Shown in pieces: positions 49,186-59,091 of a stretch of DNA of 64,000 bases. Location: assembly GCA_947644545.1 (NCBI GenBank), contig CANRZW010000010.1, positions 1 to 64,000 of the forward strand, written 5' to 3'. Source of the stretch: an uncultured Lachnospiraceae bacterium (GTDB lineage Bacteria > Bacillota > Clostridia > Lachnospirales > Lachnospiraceae). The notes beneath the pieces are model-generated. The model was given only the letters and a program-made list of their open reading frames with translations. It was not told the origin of the DNA and ran no database searches. Numbering within the stretch: position 1 is the first letter of the stretch; each line of letters opens with the position of its first letter. The position numbers and the translations under genes are program-made.

Positions 49186-51765
49186 ATGGATTATTCAGGT
49201 TATATGGTCGAACGGACCGATGAGGGAACGCCATACGTCGACGAGCACGAGCAGCAGGGCAGTATGAAGAGCGTCCAGAATCTGGAGTCCGTCATCAATG
49301 AGGGACTTCGCGTCGCTCTTCTGGAGGAGACGCCTGATCAGTCTCTGGAAGTGCTGTTAAATCATCTGGGAAAAGCGCTGAATGGGGAACGAACCTACAT
49401 ATTTGAGCAGAACGAATCCGGCTGCGACGACAATACCTACGAGTGGGTAGCCGACGGCGTAAGACCGGAAAAGGAAAATCTCCAGAACGTTCCTCCGGAG
49501 GTGTGTGCAAGCTGGTATCGGAATTTCAGCATCGGCAGACATATCGTCATTGAGAACGTAGAGGACATCCGTGAGACCGATCCGCTTCAATATGAGAATC
49601 TGAAACAGCAAAACATTCATTCTCTTGTGGTGGTTCCTCTTTATAACGGCAAAAAGATCATCGGCTTTTACGGCGTGGATAATCCTCCCGTAAAGTCACT
49701 GGAATACGCATCCAATATGCTCCAGACTGCAGCATACTTTATCGTATCCTCCCTGAAACGACGTAACCTGTTCCGTGAACTGCAAAAGCGAAGCTACAAT
49801 GTTCTCCATGCACTCAGTGTGGATTATCTTGGCATCTATCAGGTGAACTTCGATACAGGCGAATGCGAAGTCTACCGAAACAGTGAACAGACAGGTATGG
49901 ACTTTGCCGCCCATTTTGCGAACGGTTATCAGACCGCTATGGAACAGTATATTTCCGAGTACGTAGTATCCAGAGATCAGGAACGGCTCCGAACTGTAAC
50001 AAAAAAAGACTATGTGCTCACCCGGCTTAAAACAAATAAAAAGTTCTCTGTCCGCTACCAGGTAAAGGACAGTTCCTTCGGGCTCAAACATCTCGAATTT
50101 CATTTCTCAGCCACGACGTCCACATCCTCCTGTGCGATCTTTGCTCTGCGGGATGTCAATGCCGTAGTAGAGCAGGAAGAAAAGTACAAACTGGAGGCAA
50201 GACAGAGCCTGGAAGACATTCTGGAAGGGGCCAGAACCGGTATCTGGACGATCGAACTGGAGGAAGGCTGCCAGCCGAGAATGTATCCGGACCGGACCAT
50301 GCGAATTCTTCTAGGTGTATCGGAAGATATCGATCCCGAAGAGTGCTATCAACACTGGTTTGAAAATATCGAATCCGATTATGTGGAGATGGTACAGGAG
50401 GCCGTACAGGAAATATTGGAGAGCGGACGCTCCGAAGTAATCTATCCCTGGAATCATCCGACCCTTGGAAAAATATATGTCCGCTGCGGCGGCGTGCCGG
50501 ACAGAACCTTTAAGAAACCGGGTACCTGCCTGAACGGATACCATCAGGATATCACAGAAACCATGGTAACAAGGAAGAAACAGGAGCAGTCCATCATGGA
50601 GCTGCTGGAACGGGTGCGGCGGGCCAATTCGGCAAAAAGCGAATTTCTTTCCCATATGTCCCACGATCTTCGCACACCAATTAACGGGATTCTGGGTATG
50701 CTGGCCATCCTGGAAAAAAGCCAGGATGATCCGGAACGACAGAAAGACTGCCGAAACAAAATCCGTATATCAACACAGCATCTGCTTTCCCTGGTCAATG
50801 ACGTGCTTCAAGTCAGCAAGTTAGACAGCGGCGGTCTGGCGGAAGTAGCAGAACCCTTCGATCTGTATGACACTCTGGAAGACTGCATTACGGTCCTCTC
50901 TCCTCAGGCAGAAGAACAGGGCATCTGCCTGTCGCTGGATATGAGCGGCCTGCAACATGGCAGAGTGATCGGAAACCCGCTTCACCTGCAACAGATCCTG
51001 ATGAATGTAATAGATAATGCTCTCAAATACAATCGTCCTAACGGTTCCGTATTTGTGCAGGCTGCAGAGACCGCCTGCCAGAACGGAACTGCAAACTACC
51101 GTTTTGTGATCGAAGATACCGGGATCGGCATCGGCGAGGAATTTAAGGAACACATTTTTGAACCTTTTACCCAGGAGCATCAGACCGCCCGCACCCACTA
51201 CAACGGCGTCGGCGTCGGTATGTCCATCGTAAAGAAGCTGGTGGATCAGCTTAAGGGAACCGTTGAAATTAACAGCCAGCTCGGCAAGGGAAGCGTGGTC
51301 AGGATCAATCTCCCCCTCCGGATCGATGAAGCATGGTGCGAACCGACTGCAGACGAAGAACAGAATATACCTGGCAATGTCGCCGGGATGCATGTCCTTC
51401 TGGTGGAAGATAATGAAATCAACTGTGAGATTATACAATACATTCTTACGGATGCAGGCGCCGAAGTCATGACTGCAAACAATGGAAAGGCTGCCGTGGA
51501 CGCATTTACAGCCTCCGATCCGGGAGCTTTTGACTGCATCCTCATGGATTTGATGATGCCGGTCATGAGCGGATATGAAGCTGCCCGGGTAATCCGGAGC
51601 CTGAACAGGACGGATGCCAAAACCGTTCCCATCATAGCCTTGTCGGCAAACGCATTTGAAGAAGATATCGCACTGGCAAAAGACGCCGGGATGAATGAAC
51701 ATCTGGCGAAACCGGTAGACATCCCCCGAATGCTCAGGGTCATGAGGCGCCTTACCGCTCAGTGA
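49186..51765 (+). CDS. Cytosolic GAF-sensor hybrid histidine kinase
   Basis: 859 aa, no transmembrane helix. Domain order: GAF (about residues 20-190; TYIFEQNES, IHSLVVVPLYNGKKIIGFYGV), two PAS-like regions (about 215-330 and 350-450), HisKA with phospho-His in SHMSHDLRTPINGI, HATPase (NVIDNALKYN, DTGIGIGEEF, GVGVGMSIVKKLV) and a C-terminal receiver (VLLVEDNEINCEI, Asp in CILMDLMMPVMSG, Lys in HLAKPVD). No output domain is present, so it must signal through a relay partner. Start is ATG 49186 with GGGAGG 8 nt upstream; the ORF track extends into the structured leader. The next gene encodes a second hybrid kinase 54 bp away. Confidence 0.9.
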   Translation: MDYSGYMVERTDEGTPYVDEHEQQGSMKSVQNLESVINEGLRVALLEETPDQSLEVLLNHLGKALNGERTYIFEQNESGCDDNTYEWVADGVRPEKENLQNVPPEVCASWYRNFSIGRHIVIENVEDIRETDPLQYENLKQQNIHSLVVVPLYNGKKIIGFYGVDNPPVKSLEYASNMLQTAAYFIVSSLKRRNLFRELQKRSYNVLHALSVDYLGIYQVNFDTGECEVYRNSEQTGMDFAAHFANGYQTAMEQYISEYVVSRDQERLRTVTKKDYVLTRLKTNKKFSVRYQVKDSSFGLKHLEFHFSATTSTSSCAIFALRDVNAVVEQEEKYKLEARQSLEDILEGARTGIWTIELEEGCQPRMYPDRTMRILLGVSEDIDPEECYQHWFENIESDYVEMVQEAVQEILESGRSEVIYPWNHPTLGKIYVRCGGVPDRTFKKPGTCLNGYHQDITETMVTRKKQEQSIMELLERVRRANSAKSEFLSHMSHDLRTPINGILGMLAILEKSQDDPERQKDCRNKIRISTQHLLSLVNDVLQVSKLDSGGLAEVAEPFDLYDTLEDCITVLSPQAEEQGICLSLDMSGLQHGRVIGNPLHLQQILMNVIDNALKYNRPNGSVFVQAAETACQNGTANYRFVIEDTGIGIGEEFKEHIFEPFTQEHQTARTHYNGVGVGMSIVKKLVDQLKGTVEINSQLGKGSVVRINLPLRIDEAWCEPTADEEQNIPGNVAGMHVLLVEDNEINCEIIQYILTDAGAEVMTANNGKAAVDAFTASDPGAFDCILMDLMMPVMSGYEAARVIRSLNRTDAKTVPIIALSANAFEEDIALAKDAGMNEHLAKPVDIPRMLRVMRRLTAQ

Positions 51766-51819
51766 TCACAGTCATGCGGCTCATTGCCCGTGAGAATAAA
51801 GTCTATAGAATGGAGATGA

Positions 51820-54438
51820 ATGAACATGAAAAACATGGCTCTGCCACGTTCTTTAAAAATCAGTATAGCAGTGATCATTTGCATCAATATTTTCGTGTTT
51901 TCGTTTCTGGGATTGTCCATTAACAATATGAGTGAGAACACAATCGAAAATATAGGCACTACTTATATGGACAGCATGAATGAACAGGTATCTTTGCATT
52001 TTGAAACAATCATCGATCTGCGCCTGACGATGGCGGAATCCATTGCACACATTGCAGTCGATAAAGAAACTTCCGGTTACGGTTCAAAAGACGAAATAGA
52101 ATACGGCGCAAAAGCAAGACATTTTCTATGTGCCGCCCTGTATTCGGCTGATGGCAATATTGAAATGATTTTCGGCGATCCCGTGAAACTTAACCACCCC
52201 GACTCCTTTTTGGAAAGTCTGATAAACGGGGATCGCAAAACAGCGTCCGGTATTGACGAAAGCGGAAACGATGTGATCCTGTTCGGCGTTCCCTGCGAAT
52301 ATCCCATGGCAGACGGAAATACCAGCCTTGCTATGGTCGTTGGCCTTTCTTCCCAATACATGGGGGAAGTTCTTTTCCTCGATTCAGATGAATCGCTGAG
52401 CTATTCCTATGTGATCCGCAAGGATGGCAGCTACGTTGTACGCAATGAAGACGGGCTCCACGAGAACTATTTTGACAGGCTTTACAGCATCTTTGAAGGA
52501 CAAAATGAGGAAGCAGAGTCTTATATCAGCCAAATGACAGATGCCATGAATGCAGGTAAAGATTATTCCGTGATACTGCAAAGCGGCGAGTCACGCCGTC
52601 ATCTGTATTGTACCAACCTTCCCTATTGTGACTGGTATCTGGTAACGGTGCTTCCTTTTGACGGGCTTGATCATGCGATCTTAAGTATGAGCAGGCATTG
52701 GCTAGTCATCGTTTATGCCGCTTTACTGGCAGCGATCGCCATGCTCCTCTACATCTTCTTTCAGTATTTAAAAGTGTTCAAAAACCAGGTGGCTGAATTA
52801 AAGTGTATGAATACAGAGATGTCCGCGGCAAAGCAGGCAGCGGAAAAAGCAAGAAAAGAAGCAGAACAGGCCAATGCAGCAAAACAGGAATTTCTCTCCA
52901 GTATGAGCCACGACATCCGCACTCCCATGAACGCCATAATCGGTATGACGTCTCTGGCTGCGTCCAATATCCATAATCCGGAACAGATTCAGGAATACCT
53001 GCGCAAGATCGCAGTATCCAGTAATCATCTGCTGGGACTGATCAATGACGTGCTGGATATTTCCAAGATCGAAAGCGGCAAAATGACGCTGAATGTGGGA
53101 CAAATGTCACTGCGGGAAGCAATAGACAGCATCGTCAATATCATGCTCCCTCAGGTTAAGGCCAAAAACCAGCAGTTTGATGCGGCTGCATACGAAATCC
53201 TTTCGGAAAATGTTTGCTGCGACAGTGTACGGCTGAATCAGGTACTGATTAACCTATTGGGAAATGCCGTCAAATTCACACCGGAAAACGGCTCAGTTCA
53301 ACTTACCGTATATCAGGAGGCATTGCCGGAGGATACTTCCTGTGTCCGCACTCACTTCTTAGTGCGTGATACCGGCATCGGTATGTCAGAAGAGTACCAA
53401 AAGCAAATATTTGACTCCTTTAGCAGAGAGGACAATACCCGCGTACAGAAAACAGAAGGCTCCGGATTGGGAATGGCTATTACCAAATATATTGTCGACG
53501 CCATGGGCGGTCACATTTCCGTTCACAGCAAGCAGGGAGCAGGCAGTGAATTCCACGTGATTCTCGACCTGGCAAAAGCGCCGGCACAGAAGATCGATGC
53601 GCCGCTTCCCGGCTGGCATGTCCTTGTCGTTGACCGCGATGAGCGGTTATGCAGCAGTGCGGTCCGTTCCTTAGACGCAATCGGTATTTACGCCGACTGG
53701 TGTTCCGGCTTAGAACAGGCAATGGAACTGATCACCAAACGTCGGCGCCTCAGTGACGATTACCAAATGCTGCTTCTTGGCTGGGAATTGTCAGATAATA
53801 ACGGCATCGAAGCTGCCCGGGCAATCCGCTTGGCTTTCGGGGAAGACGGCCCGGCTTTATTGCTTGCGGCCTGCGACTGGAGTGAAATCGAAGAAGAAGC
53901 CAGAACGGCCGGTATTTCCGGGTTCCTCTCCAAACCGCTGTTTACCTCCGTTTTGTATGATGCCCTGAAAGTATATGCCGACACCGCTGCCGAAATGGCC
54001 GTCGATGACGACCAAACCGCCTGCACCGAAAGAACGGTCGACCTGGCGCTGCAGGGAAAACATATTTTACTGGCAGAAGATAACGAGCTTAACTGGGAAG
54101 TGGCAAACGGACTGCTTTCCTCTCTTGCAATGGACTTGGATTGGGTTGAAAACGGGCAGATCTGCGTGGAAAAATTCACCAACTCCCCCGTCGGATATTA
54201 TGACGCGATCCTTATGGATGTACGAATGCCCGTGATGGACGGCTACGAAGCGACAAAGGCCATCCGGCGTCTGCAGCGCGCAGACGCACAGCTTCCCATT
54301 ATTGCCATGACCGCCGATGCTTTTTCGGAAGATATCCAAAAGTGTTTAGATTGCGGCATGAACGACCATTTGGCAAAGCCGATCGATATACAGGACGTGA
54401 CCTTCAAATTGAAAAAATATATTCATCTCAATCTTTGA
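51820..54438 (+). CDS. Membrane hybrid histidine kinase with one degenerate and one intact receiver
   Basis: 872 aa. TM1 ISIAVIICINIFVFSFLGLSI, a Cache-like extracellular sensor of about 240 residues, TM2 WLVIVYAALLAAIAMLLYIFF, coiled linker, HisKA (SSMSHDIRTPMNAI), HATPase (LLGNAVKFTPENG, DTGIGMSEEY, GSGLGMAITKYIV) and two receivers. In the first, the acceptor Asp is replaced by Gly (MLLLGWELSDNNG). The second is intact (AILMDVRMPVMDG, Lys in HLAKPID). The start is ATG 51820 with GGAG 4 nt upstream; ATG 51826 is possible. Its 3' end overlaps the convergent FGGY kinase gene by 11 bp. Confidence 0.9.
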   Translation: MNMKNMALPRSLKISIAVIICINIFVFSFLGLSINNMSENTIENIGTTYMDSMNEQVSLHFETIIDLRLTMAESIAHIAVDKETSGYGSKDEIEYGAKARHFLCAALYSADGNIEMIFGDPVKLNHPDSFLESLINGDRKTASGIDESGNDVILFGVPCEYPMADGNTSLAMVVGLSSQYMGEVLFLDSDESLSYSYVIRKDGSYVVRNEDGLHENYFDRLYSIFEGQNEEAESYISQMTDAMNAGKDYSVILQSGESRRHLYCTNLPYCDWYLVTVLPFDGLDHAILSMSRHWLVIVYAALLAAIAMLLYIFFQYLKVFKNQVAELKCMNTEMSAAKQAAEKARKEAEQANAAKQEFLSSMSHDIRTPMNAIIGMTSLAASNIHNPEQIQEYLRKIAVSSNHLLGLINDVLDISKIESGKMTLNVGQMSLREAIDSIVNIMLPQVKAKNQQFDAAAYEILSENVCCDSVRLNQVLINLLGNAVKFTPENGSVQLTVYQEALPEDTSCVRTHFLVRDTGIGMSEEYQKQIFDSFSREDNTRVQKTEGSGLGMAITKYIVDAMGGHISVHSKQGAGSEFHVILDLAKAPAQKIDAPLPGWHVLVVDRDERLCSSAVRSLDAIGIYADWCSGLEQAMELITKRRRLSDDYQMLLLGWELSDNNGIEAARAIRLAFGEDGPALLLAACDWSEIEEEARTAGISGFLSKPLFTSVLYDALKVYADTAAEMAVDDDQTACTERTVDLALQGKHILLAEDNELNWEVANGLLSSLAMDLDWVENGQICVEKFTNSPVGYYDAILMDVRMPVMDGYEATKAIRRLQRADAQLPIIAMTADAFSEDIQKCLDCGMNDHLAKPIDIQDVTFKLKKYIHLNL

Positions 54439-55735
54439 TCTTCGATAAAGCCCACATGGCGGCACCTGCTGCCGCCTCCTCCTCGCTATCCGCTACTCTG
54501 ACCGGAAGGCCGAAAAGCCGCTCCACCTCCTGTCGCAGCAGTCTGTTCTTTCGGATGCCGTTCCCACTGGCGACGATCTCCCTTTTCCCCTGGCGCAGCG
54601 CAGCGGGCAGCTGTTCATACATCCGAAAAAGTTCGAGTGCCATCCCTGTCGCATAAGCCCTGACTACATCCCCAAGAGTAAAATTCTCAGGCGTCAGCCC
54701 CTCTATGCTTCCTCCCGGCGCTGCCCCGTTCCGGCTGCCGTAAAGTAGCGGCATTATCCGCAGATCCGTTGCCGGCACGCGTTCCCCCGCTTCCTCCAGC
54801 TTTTCATAGACATCTGCCTCGATTCCCGTCACGAGAAATACCGTGCTTTTGACAAACTCCGCCAACCGCTCGTAAACCTTACCGCCGTTCACCGAAGCCA
54901 GCACATACAGGAACCCCTTTTCCGTGAAAGGACGTATCTCGGCTCCCGTTCCAGGGATCAGATCTCTGTGAAAAAAGGAAACCTGAGCCCCGGTTCCCAC
55001 ATTGATCCCCAGCACCTGCTCATCCTCACCTATGGCGGCATAGAAGCTTGCCTGATTGTCGCCCTGTGCACAGGTTACCGGGATCCCCTGATAGGTACCC
55101 AGTATGGCCCCGTCCGCTCTCACCTGCGGATAATAGGATGTTGCCACGCCGGCCTTCTCCAGGGATTCCAGATCAAAACCCCTCTCTCCCAGGCAGAAAC
55201 CGCCCACACTGGCCGCAATAGAAGGACTCATCACCGGCTCTCTTATTCCACACAACTGCATGGCTGCATAGTCTCCGATATTGGCAAACCGTACCGCCTC
55301 TGCCGGAATCCGCCCTGTCTGCTGCAGATAGAAATGGGTCACGCACCCGTAACCGGTGTACAGCTCATGGCCCGTCGCACGGGACAGATAGGAAGCGTAC
55401 GTCTCCTCCCCGAAAGCCTCATTTCCCGATTCTACCTTCCACGTATAGTAAGGCGAGACCGCTCTTCCTTCCCGGTCCACATACAGGATTCCATGCATTT
55501 GGCTCGAAATACCAATCACAGCGGTTTTATCGTCGTTGTTGCCGCTATTGCAGCTTAGCAGCAGATCATCCAGCATCCTTTTTACTGTTGTAAAGATTCT
55601 GTCAGGATCCTGCCGGAACGTATCCGCCAGAAAGTGGTTCTTCTCCTGCCGCACTTCCCGAAGCTGCCCCGCAGCCTCCTCATATACACCCAGACAGATG
55701 CTGGTAGTGCCAATATCAATACCGATTGCTCTCAT
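54428..55735 (-). CDS. FGGY-family carbohydrate kinase (sedoheptulokinase-like)
   Basis: Sugar kinase of 435 aa, slightly short for the FGGY family. The N-terminal ATPase lobe has IGIDIGTTSICLGVY, the substrate region has GISSQMHGILYVDREGRAVSPYYTW, and the C-terminal lobe has REIVASGNGIRKNRLLRQEVE and EEEAAAGAAMWAL. The QMHG segment with GILYVD is most like sedoheptulokinase-type members, but substrate assignment is tentative. No metabolic neighbour clarifies the sugar. Confidence 0.8.
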   Translation of the reverse strand: MRAIGIDIGTTSICLGVYEEAAGQLREVRQEKNHFLADTFRQDPDRIFTTVKRMLDDLLLSCNSGNNDDKTAVIGISSQMHGILYVDREGRAVSPYYTWKVESGNEAFGEETYASYLSRATGHELYTGYGCVTHFYLQQTGRIPAEAVRFANIGDYAAMQLCGIREPVMSPSIAASVGGFCLGERGFDLESLEKAGVATSYYPQVRADGAILGTYQGIPVTCAQGDNQASFYAAIGEDEQVLGINVGTGAQVSFFHRDLIPGTGAEIRPFTEKGFLYVLASVNGGKVYERLAEFVKSTVFLVTGIEADVYEKLEEAGERVPATDLRIMPLLYGSRNGAAPGGSIEGLTPENFTLGDVVRAYATGMALELFRMYEQLPAALRQGKREIVASGNGIRKNRLLRQEVERLFGLPVRVADSEEEAAAGAAMWALSKIKD

Positions 55736-55901
55736 AACCTGTTGCCTTTCATTTCCATAATTATAGACTTCTGCAGATCCTGGAATCCTGCCGTTTCATC
55801 CCTGTGACTTTCTCCATTGCCATGAACGGTTCTCTTATCAGAATACGTTTTGTTTTCATCCTGAAATTCCTATCTTCCGAAAGTTCATAGACATCTGAAT
55901 G

Positions 55902-55930
55902 TTGTCAGGATCTGTTCCGGGCAGTATAAT
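55902..55930 (+). promoter_or_regulatory. Promoter of the Nudix gene
   Basis: TTGTCA (55902-55907), a 17-bp spacer and TATAAT (55925-55930), about 33 nt before the start codon. Confidence 0.8.
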
Positions 55931-55962
55931 GAAGGAAACTTCGCAAGAAAGGAATCTTAAAC

Positions 55963-56406
55963 ATGATTGAAGTCAAATTCTATGACCAGGTCGAAGACGC
56001 CCTCCTGAAATTCGCAGTCATCATCGCAAAAACTGACGGCAAATGGGTCTTTTGCAAGCATCGGGAACGGGATACTTACGAATTTCCGGGCGGACACAGA
56101 GAACCCGGCGAAACCATACTGGAAACCGCAAGGCGAGAACTGCGGGAAGAAACAGGCGCCATTGATTTTACACTAAAGCCTGTCTGTGTGTATTCTGTTA
56201 AAGGAAAAACCAGGGTGAACAATAGCGAAGACACCGAAAGTTTCGGCATGCTGTTTACCGCGGATATCACTTCTTTTGAAAAAGAACTGCACAGTGAGAT
56301 CGAGAAGATCCTGATCACCGATACTCTGGTGGATAATTGGACTTATCCGCTGATCCAGCCCCGGCTGTTTGAGGCGGCAGAAGCCGCTTGCAGGTCGCTC
56401 TCCTAA
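55963..56406 (+). CDS. Nudix hydrolase
   Basis: 147-aa hydrolase of nucleoside-diphosphate-linked compounds. The Nudix box is complete: GGHREPGETILETARRELRE followed by ETGA, with the preceding strand ending DTYEFPGG. It may be a MutT-like sanitiser; its convergent neighbour is the 8-oxoguanine glycosylase mutM, but the two are on opposite strands and the substrate is not determined. Confidence 0.9.
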   Translation: MIEVKFYDQVEDALLKFAVIIAKTDGKWVFCKHRERDTYEFPGGHREPGETILETARRELREETGAIDFTLKPVCVYSVKGKTRVNNSEDTESFGMLFTADITSFEKELHSEIEKILITDTLVDNWTYPLIQPRLFEAAEAACRSLS

Positions 56407-56455
56407 CGATGTACATCTGTTACAGACATTTTCCGGGTCATGGAACAAGGATAGG

Positions 56456-57292
56456 CTAGTTCTGGTTCTCCTTCTGGCACACCGGACAGTACACGCTGCT
56501 CCTGCCGCCAATCACCATACGGCAAAGTGTCTCTCTGCATTTCGGACAGGGACCGCCGCTATGCCCATATACCTGCAGAAATGGTGTATTCCGGTAATCC
56601 CTTCCCTTGGTCTCCAAATATTCTTCCGCCGTTATGGCGTTCTTTTCGATAAAATAAGAAATCCGTTCCGGAATCACTTCTGCAAGGCGTTCCCACTCCG
56701 ACTGTTCTAAGCTGTTGGCTGGACGCGCCGGGTGGATTCCAGCCGTAAACAAAATCTCATCCGAATAAATATTCCCGATTCCGGCCACAATTGACTGCTC
56801 CAACAGACATTCCTTGATCGCCTTCCGGCGTTTACTCAAATGTGCACGCAGATATTCCGCATTACATGCCGACGCCAACGGATCTATGCCCAATTTGTCC
56901 ATTCCGGTGCAGGTATCGGTCTCCTCCTCCCGAAGGAGCCAGAAACGCCCGAAGCGGCGCATATCGGCAAACCGTAATTCTTTTCCATTGTCCAATGAAA
57001 AAACAACATGCGTATACTTTTCTTCCGGACACTGCGCCGGGACAAGCAGCAGCCCGCCGGTCATCCGCAAATGCAGAATGACTCGCTCCCTGCTTTCTAA
57101 GTGAATGGCAAGGAATTTCCCCTTACGTGTCATATGGGAAATCGTCTGTCCCACCAGCCGCCGGCTGAATTCATCTGCCCCTGGATATGCCGTGACCTCC
57201 GGACGCCTTACCACTGCCCTGGTAATTACAAGCCCCCGGATCTGCGGCTCTATTACTCTCCTGATCGTTTCCACTTCCGGTAATTCAGGCAT
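56456..57292 (-). CDS. mutM: Formamidopyrimidine-DNA glycosylase
   Basis: Bifunctional DNA glycosylase/AP lyase removing 8-oxoguanine and Fapy lesions, 278 aa. It begins MPELPEVETIRR with catalytic Pro and Glu, has the conserved Lys in TRKGKFLAI, the H2TH segment LLEQSIVAGIGNIYSDEILF and a C-terminal zinc finger (CPKC...GRSSVYCPVC). All key residues are present. Confidence 0.97.
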   Translation of the reverse strand: MPELPEVETIRRVIEPQIRGLVITRAVVRRPEVTAYPGADEFSRRLVGQTISHMTRKGKFLAIHLESRERVILHLRMTGGLLLVPAQCPEEKYTHVVFSLDNGKELRFADMRRFGRFWLLREEETDTCTGMDKLGIDPLASACNAEYLRAHLSKRRKAIKECLLEQSIVAGIGNIYSDEILFTAGIHPARPANSLEQSEWERLAEVIPERISYFIEKNAITAEEYLETKGRDYRNTPFLQVYGHSGGPCPKCRETLCRMVIGGRSSVYCPVCQKENQN

Positions 57293-57531
57293 GTTCTCTT
57301 CTGTCCTTTCTGTTTCCTGTTATCTATCACGAACAACACTCGGAATTGCATTAAACCATTGCCTCCACAAGCGTTCTATCTCCAAATACGATTTCCTTCA
57401 CACCTATTTGCTTCTTTTTATTAAAGTTAAATACAATTTGCATTTACATTAAACTGTCTGCCCATAGACTTCCCGTGCCCTCTTTTTTCTTCATTATAGT
57501 CGAATCATTGCCGCTTTACAAGGAAATCCGA

Positions 57532-58260
57532 TTACTCCAATCCTATGGAAGGCTGACGCCACTTCGTCAGTGCAACCCGGTAAGCATCGTTCATGATCCT
57601 GCTCCCATTCTGCATACACAACTGGTAATGCCCCGGCAGGATGATATCACATTGGAATCGGGAAAATCGTTTGATTGATTCAAAGAACTTTTCCCTGTTA
57701 TAATCTACACCCCCTTCCCACCCCAGCAAGGCTTCCTTACAATCCCGGTCAACATTCAATACGTCTCCCGTAAAGAAAATCACCTTCTCTTCCATAACGA
57801 GCCGGTAAAAAACAGATCCGTCCGTATGACCTGGCGCCTCGATCACTTCAAAGCTCAACCCGCCAACTTCTATCTTGTCACCATCCTTCACCTTCCGGTC
57901 AATCTTACATGGTACATACGGTCTTTTTATCGGAAACGGGGCAAAATCGCAGATCTCCGTCAGCGCACCATTCTCGATCGCCCAGGCATCCTGTGCGCCT
58001 GCAACGATCTTAGCGCCCATTTCCCTGAATCTGTATGCATTTCCGATATGATTTAAATGCTTGTGGCTCAACAGGACATACGACACCGGATAGCGATCCA
58101 ATCCCCAGAAAGCCATATTCTCCAGGATCAGTTCATATTCCTCTTCTGTTTCAGCCGAATCAATCAATACCAGTTCCTCCCCTGCCTTTATCACGAAAAT
58201 ATTGGCTATATTGGCATAAGCACCGCCAAGAACCTGATAGATATTCTTCATAACCTGCAT
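57532..58260 (-). CDS. MBL-fold metallo-hydrolase with HxHxNH site
   Basis: Metallo-beta-lactamase-fold hydrolase, 242 aa, paralogous to the gene upstream. Metal-site motifs: LLSHKHLNHIGN (HxHxNH in place of HxHxDH), His in APGHTDGSVFY, Asp in FFTGDVLNVD, His in ILPGHYQL. The Asp-to-Asn change affects the second metal site. It is the last gene of the third ABC sugar operon, 67 bp after its paralogue. Lactonase, phosphodiesterase or glyoxalase-II-like activity are all possible. Confidence 0.85.
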   Translation of the reverse strand: MQVMKNIYQVLGGAYANIANIFVIKAGEELVLIDSAETEEEYELILENMAFWGLDRYPVSYVLLSHKHLNHIGNAYRFREMGAKIVAGAQDAWAIENGALTEICDFAPFPIKRPYVPCKIDRKVKDGDKIEVGGLSFEVIEAPGHTDGSVFYRLVMEEKVIFFTGDVLNVDRDCKEALLGWEGGVDYNREKFFESIKRFSRFQCDIILPGHYQLCMQNGSRIMNDAYRVALTKWRQPSIGLE

Positions 58261-58327
58261 ACTTGCACCCCCAATGCTTCTCCCTATTTTTATCCAGCCA
58301 CCTGCACACCTTGCTGCCTTCTACGAA

Positions 58328-59071
58328 TCAACGGGACATGGAATCCGCAAACACTGGCGTGTGCGGCTGAGTTGCAAGCAGAAGCCGCGCCCTTAGAAAC
58401 GCACCATTGAAAAGCCTTCCGCCGTCCTTCATACACACTTCTCCATGGCCGGGAAGTACAACATCCGCCTCCAGCTGAGCCAACCGTCTCAGACTCTCCA
58501 TATATTCCGCCTCGTTATAATCCACGCCGCCGGTCCAGCCTACCATGCTTTCCTGACATAGTTTATCTGCCAAAACGGTATCCCCGGTAAACATTACGAT
58601 CTTATTATCCATTCTCGTCCTGTAGAGTACCGAACCGTCTGAATGCCCCGGCACATGGATCACCTCAAAGGAATATTCCCCTGCCCGAATTTGCTCTCCA
58701 TCCTGTACGGCAGTACAATCCTTTACGGCACGATAGGGTTTTGCTCCCGGAAATCCGTACGCTGCCACCCGGTCATCTCCTGTCAGCACCGCCTCCTTCT
58801 CCGCCGCATGAACACAAATCTCTGCCCCTTCTTCCTCCAGCCGATAACAATTACCGGAATGCTCATAATGTGCATGTGTCAACAACACTTTCGTTATCTT
58901 GTACCGATCCAGTCCCCAGTACCCCAAAACTTTCTTGATAACATGAAAAGCCTGTTCATCCAGTCCACTGTCGATCAGAACAATACCTTCCTGTGTCTGT
59001 ACGGCATATACGTTCTCATGTACGCCATACATACATCCTGCAAGCTGATATAAATTCCGCAGCAGCCTCAT
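58328..59071 (-). CDS. MBL-fold metallo-hydrolase with HxHxEH site
   Basis: 247 aa, paralogue of the downstream gene. Motifs: LLTHAHYEHSGN (HxHxEH in place of HxHxDH), VPGHSDGSVLY, FTGDTVLADK, VLPGHGEV. Shared segments such as GWTGGVDYNEAEYMESLRRL suggest a common specific substrate class with its paralogue. AGGAGG lies 10 nt before the ATG, and the start is 20 bp after the permease stop, so it is cotranscribed with the importer. It may process the imported compound. Confidence 0.86.
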   Translation of the reverse strand: MRLLRNLYQLAGCMYGVHENVYAVQTQEGIVLIDSGLDEQAFHVIKKVLGYWGLDRYKITKVLLTHAHYEHSGNCYRLEEEGAEICVHAAEKEAVLTGDDRVAAYGFPGAKPYRAVKDCTAVQDGEQIRAGEYSFEVIHVPGHSDGSVLYRTRMDNKIVMFTGDTVLADKLCQESMVGWTGGVDYNEAEYMESLRRLAQLEADVVLPGHGEVCMKDGGRLFNGAFLRARLLLATQPHTPVFADSMSR

Positions 59072-59091
59072 ATAGTTTTCTCCACCTCCTG

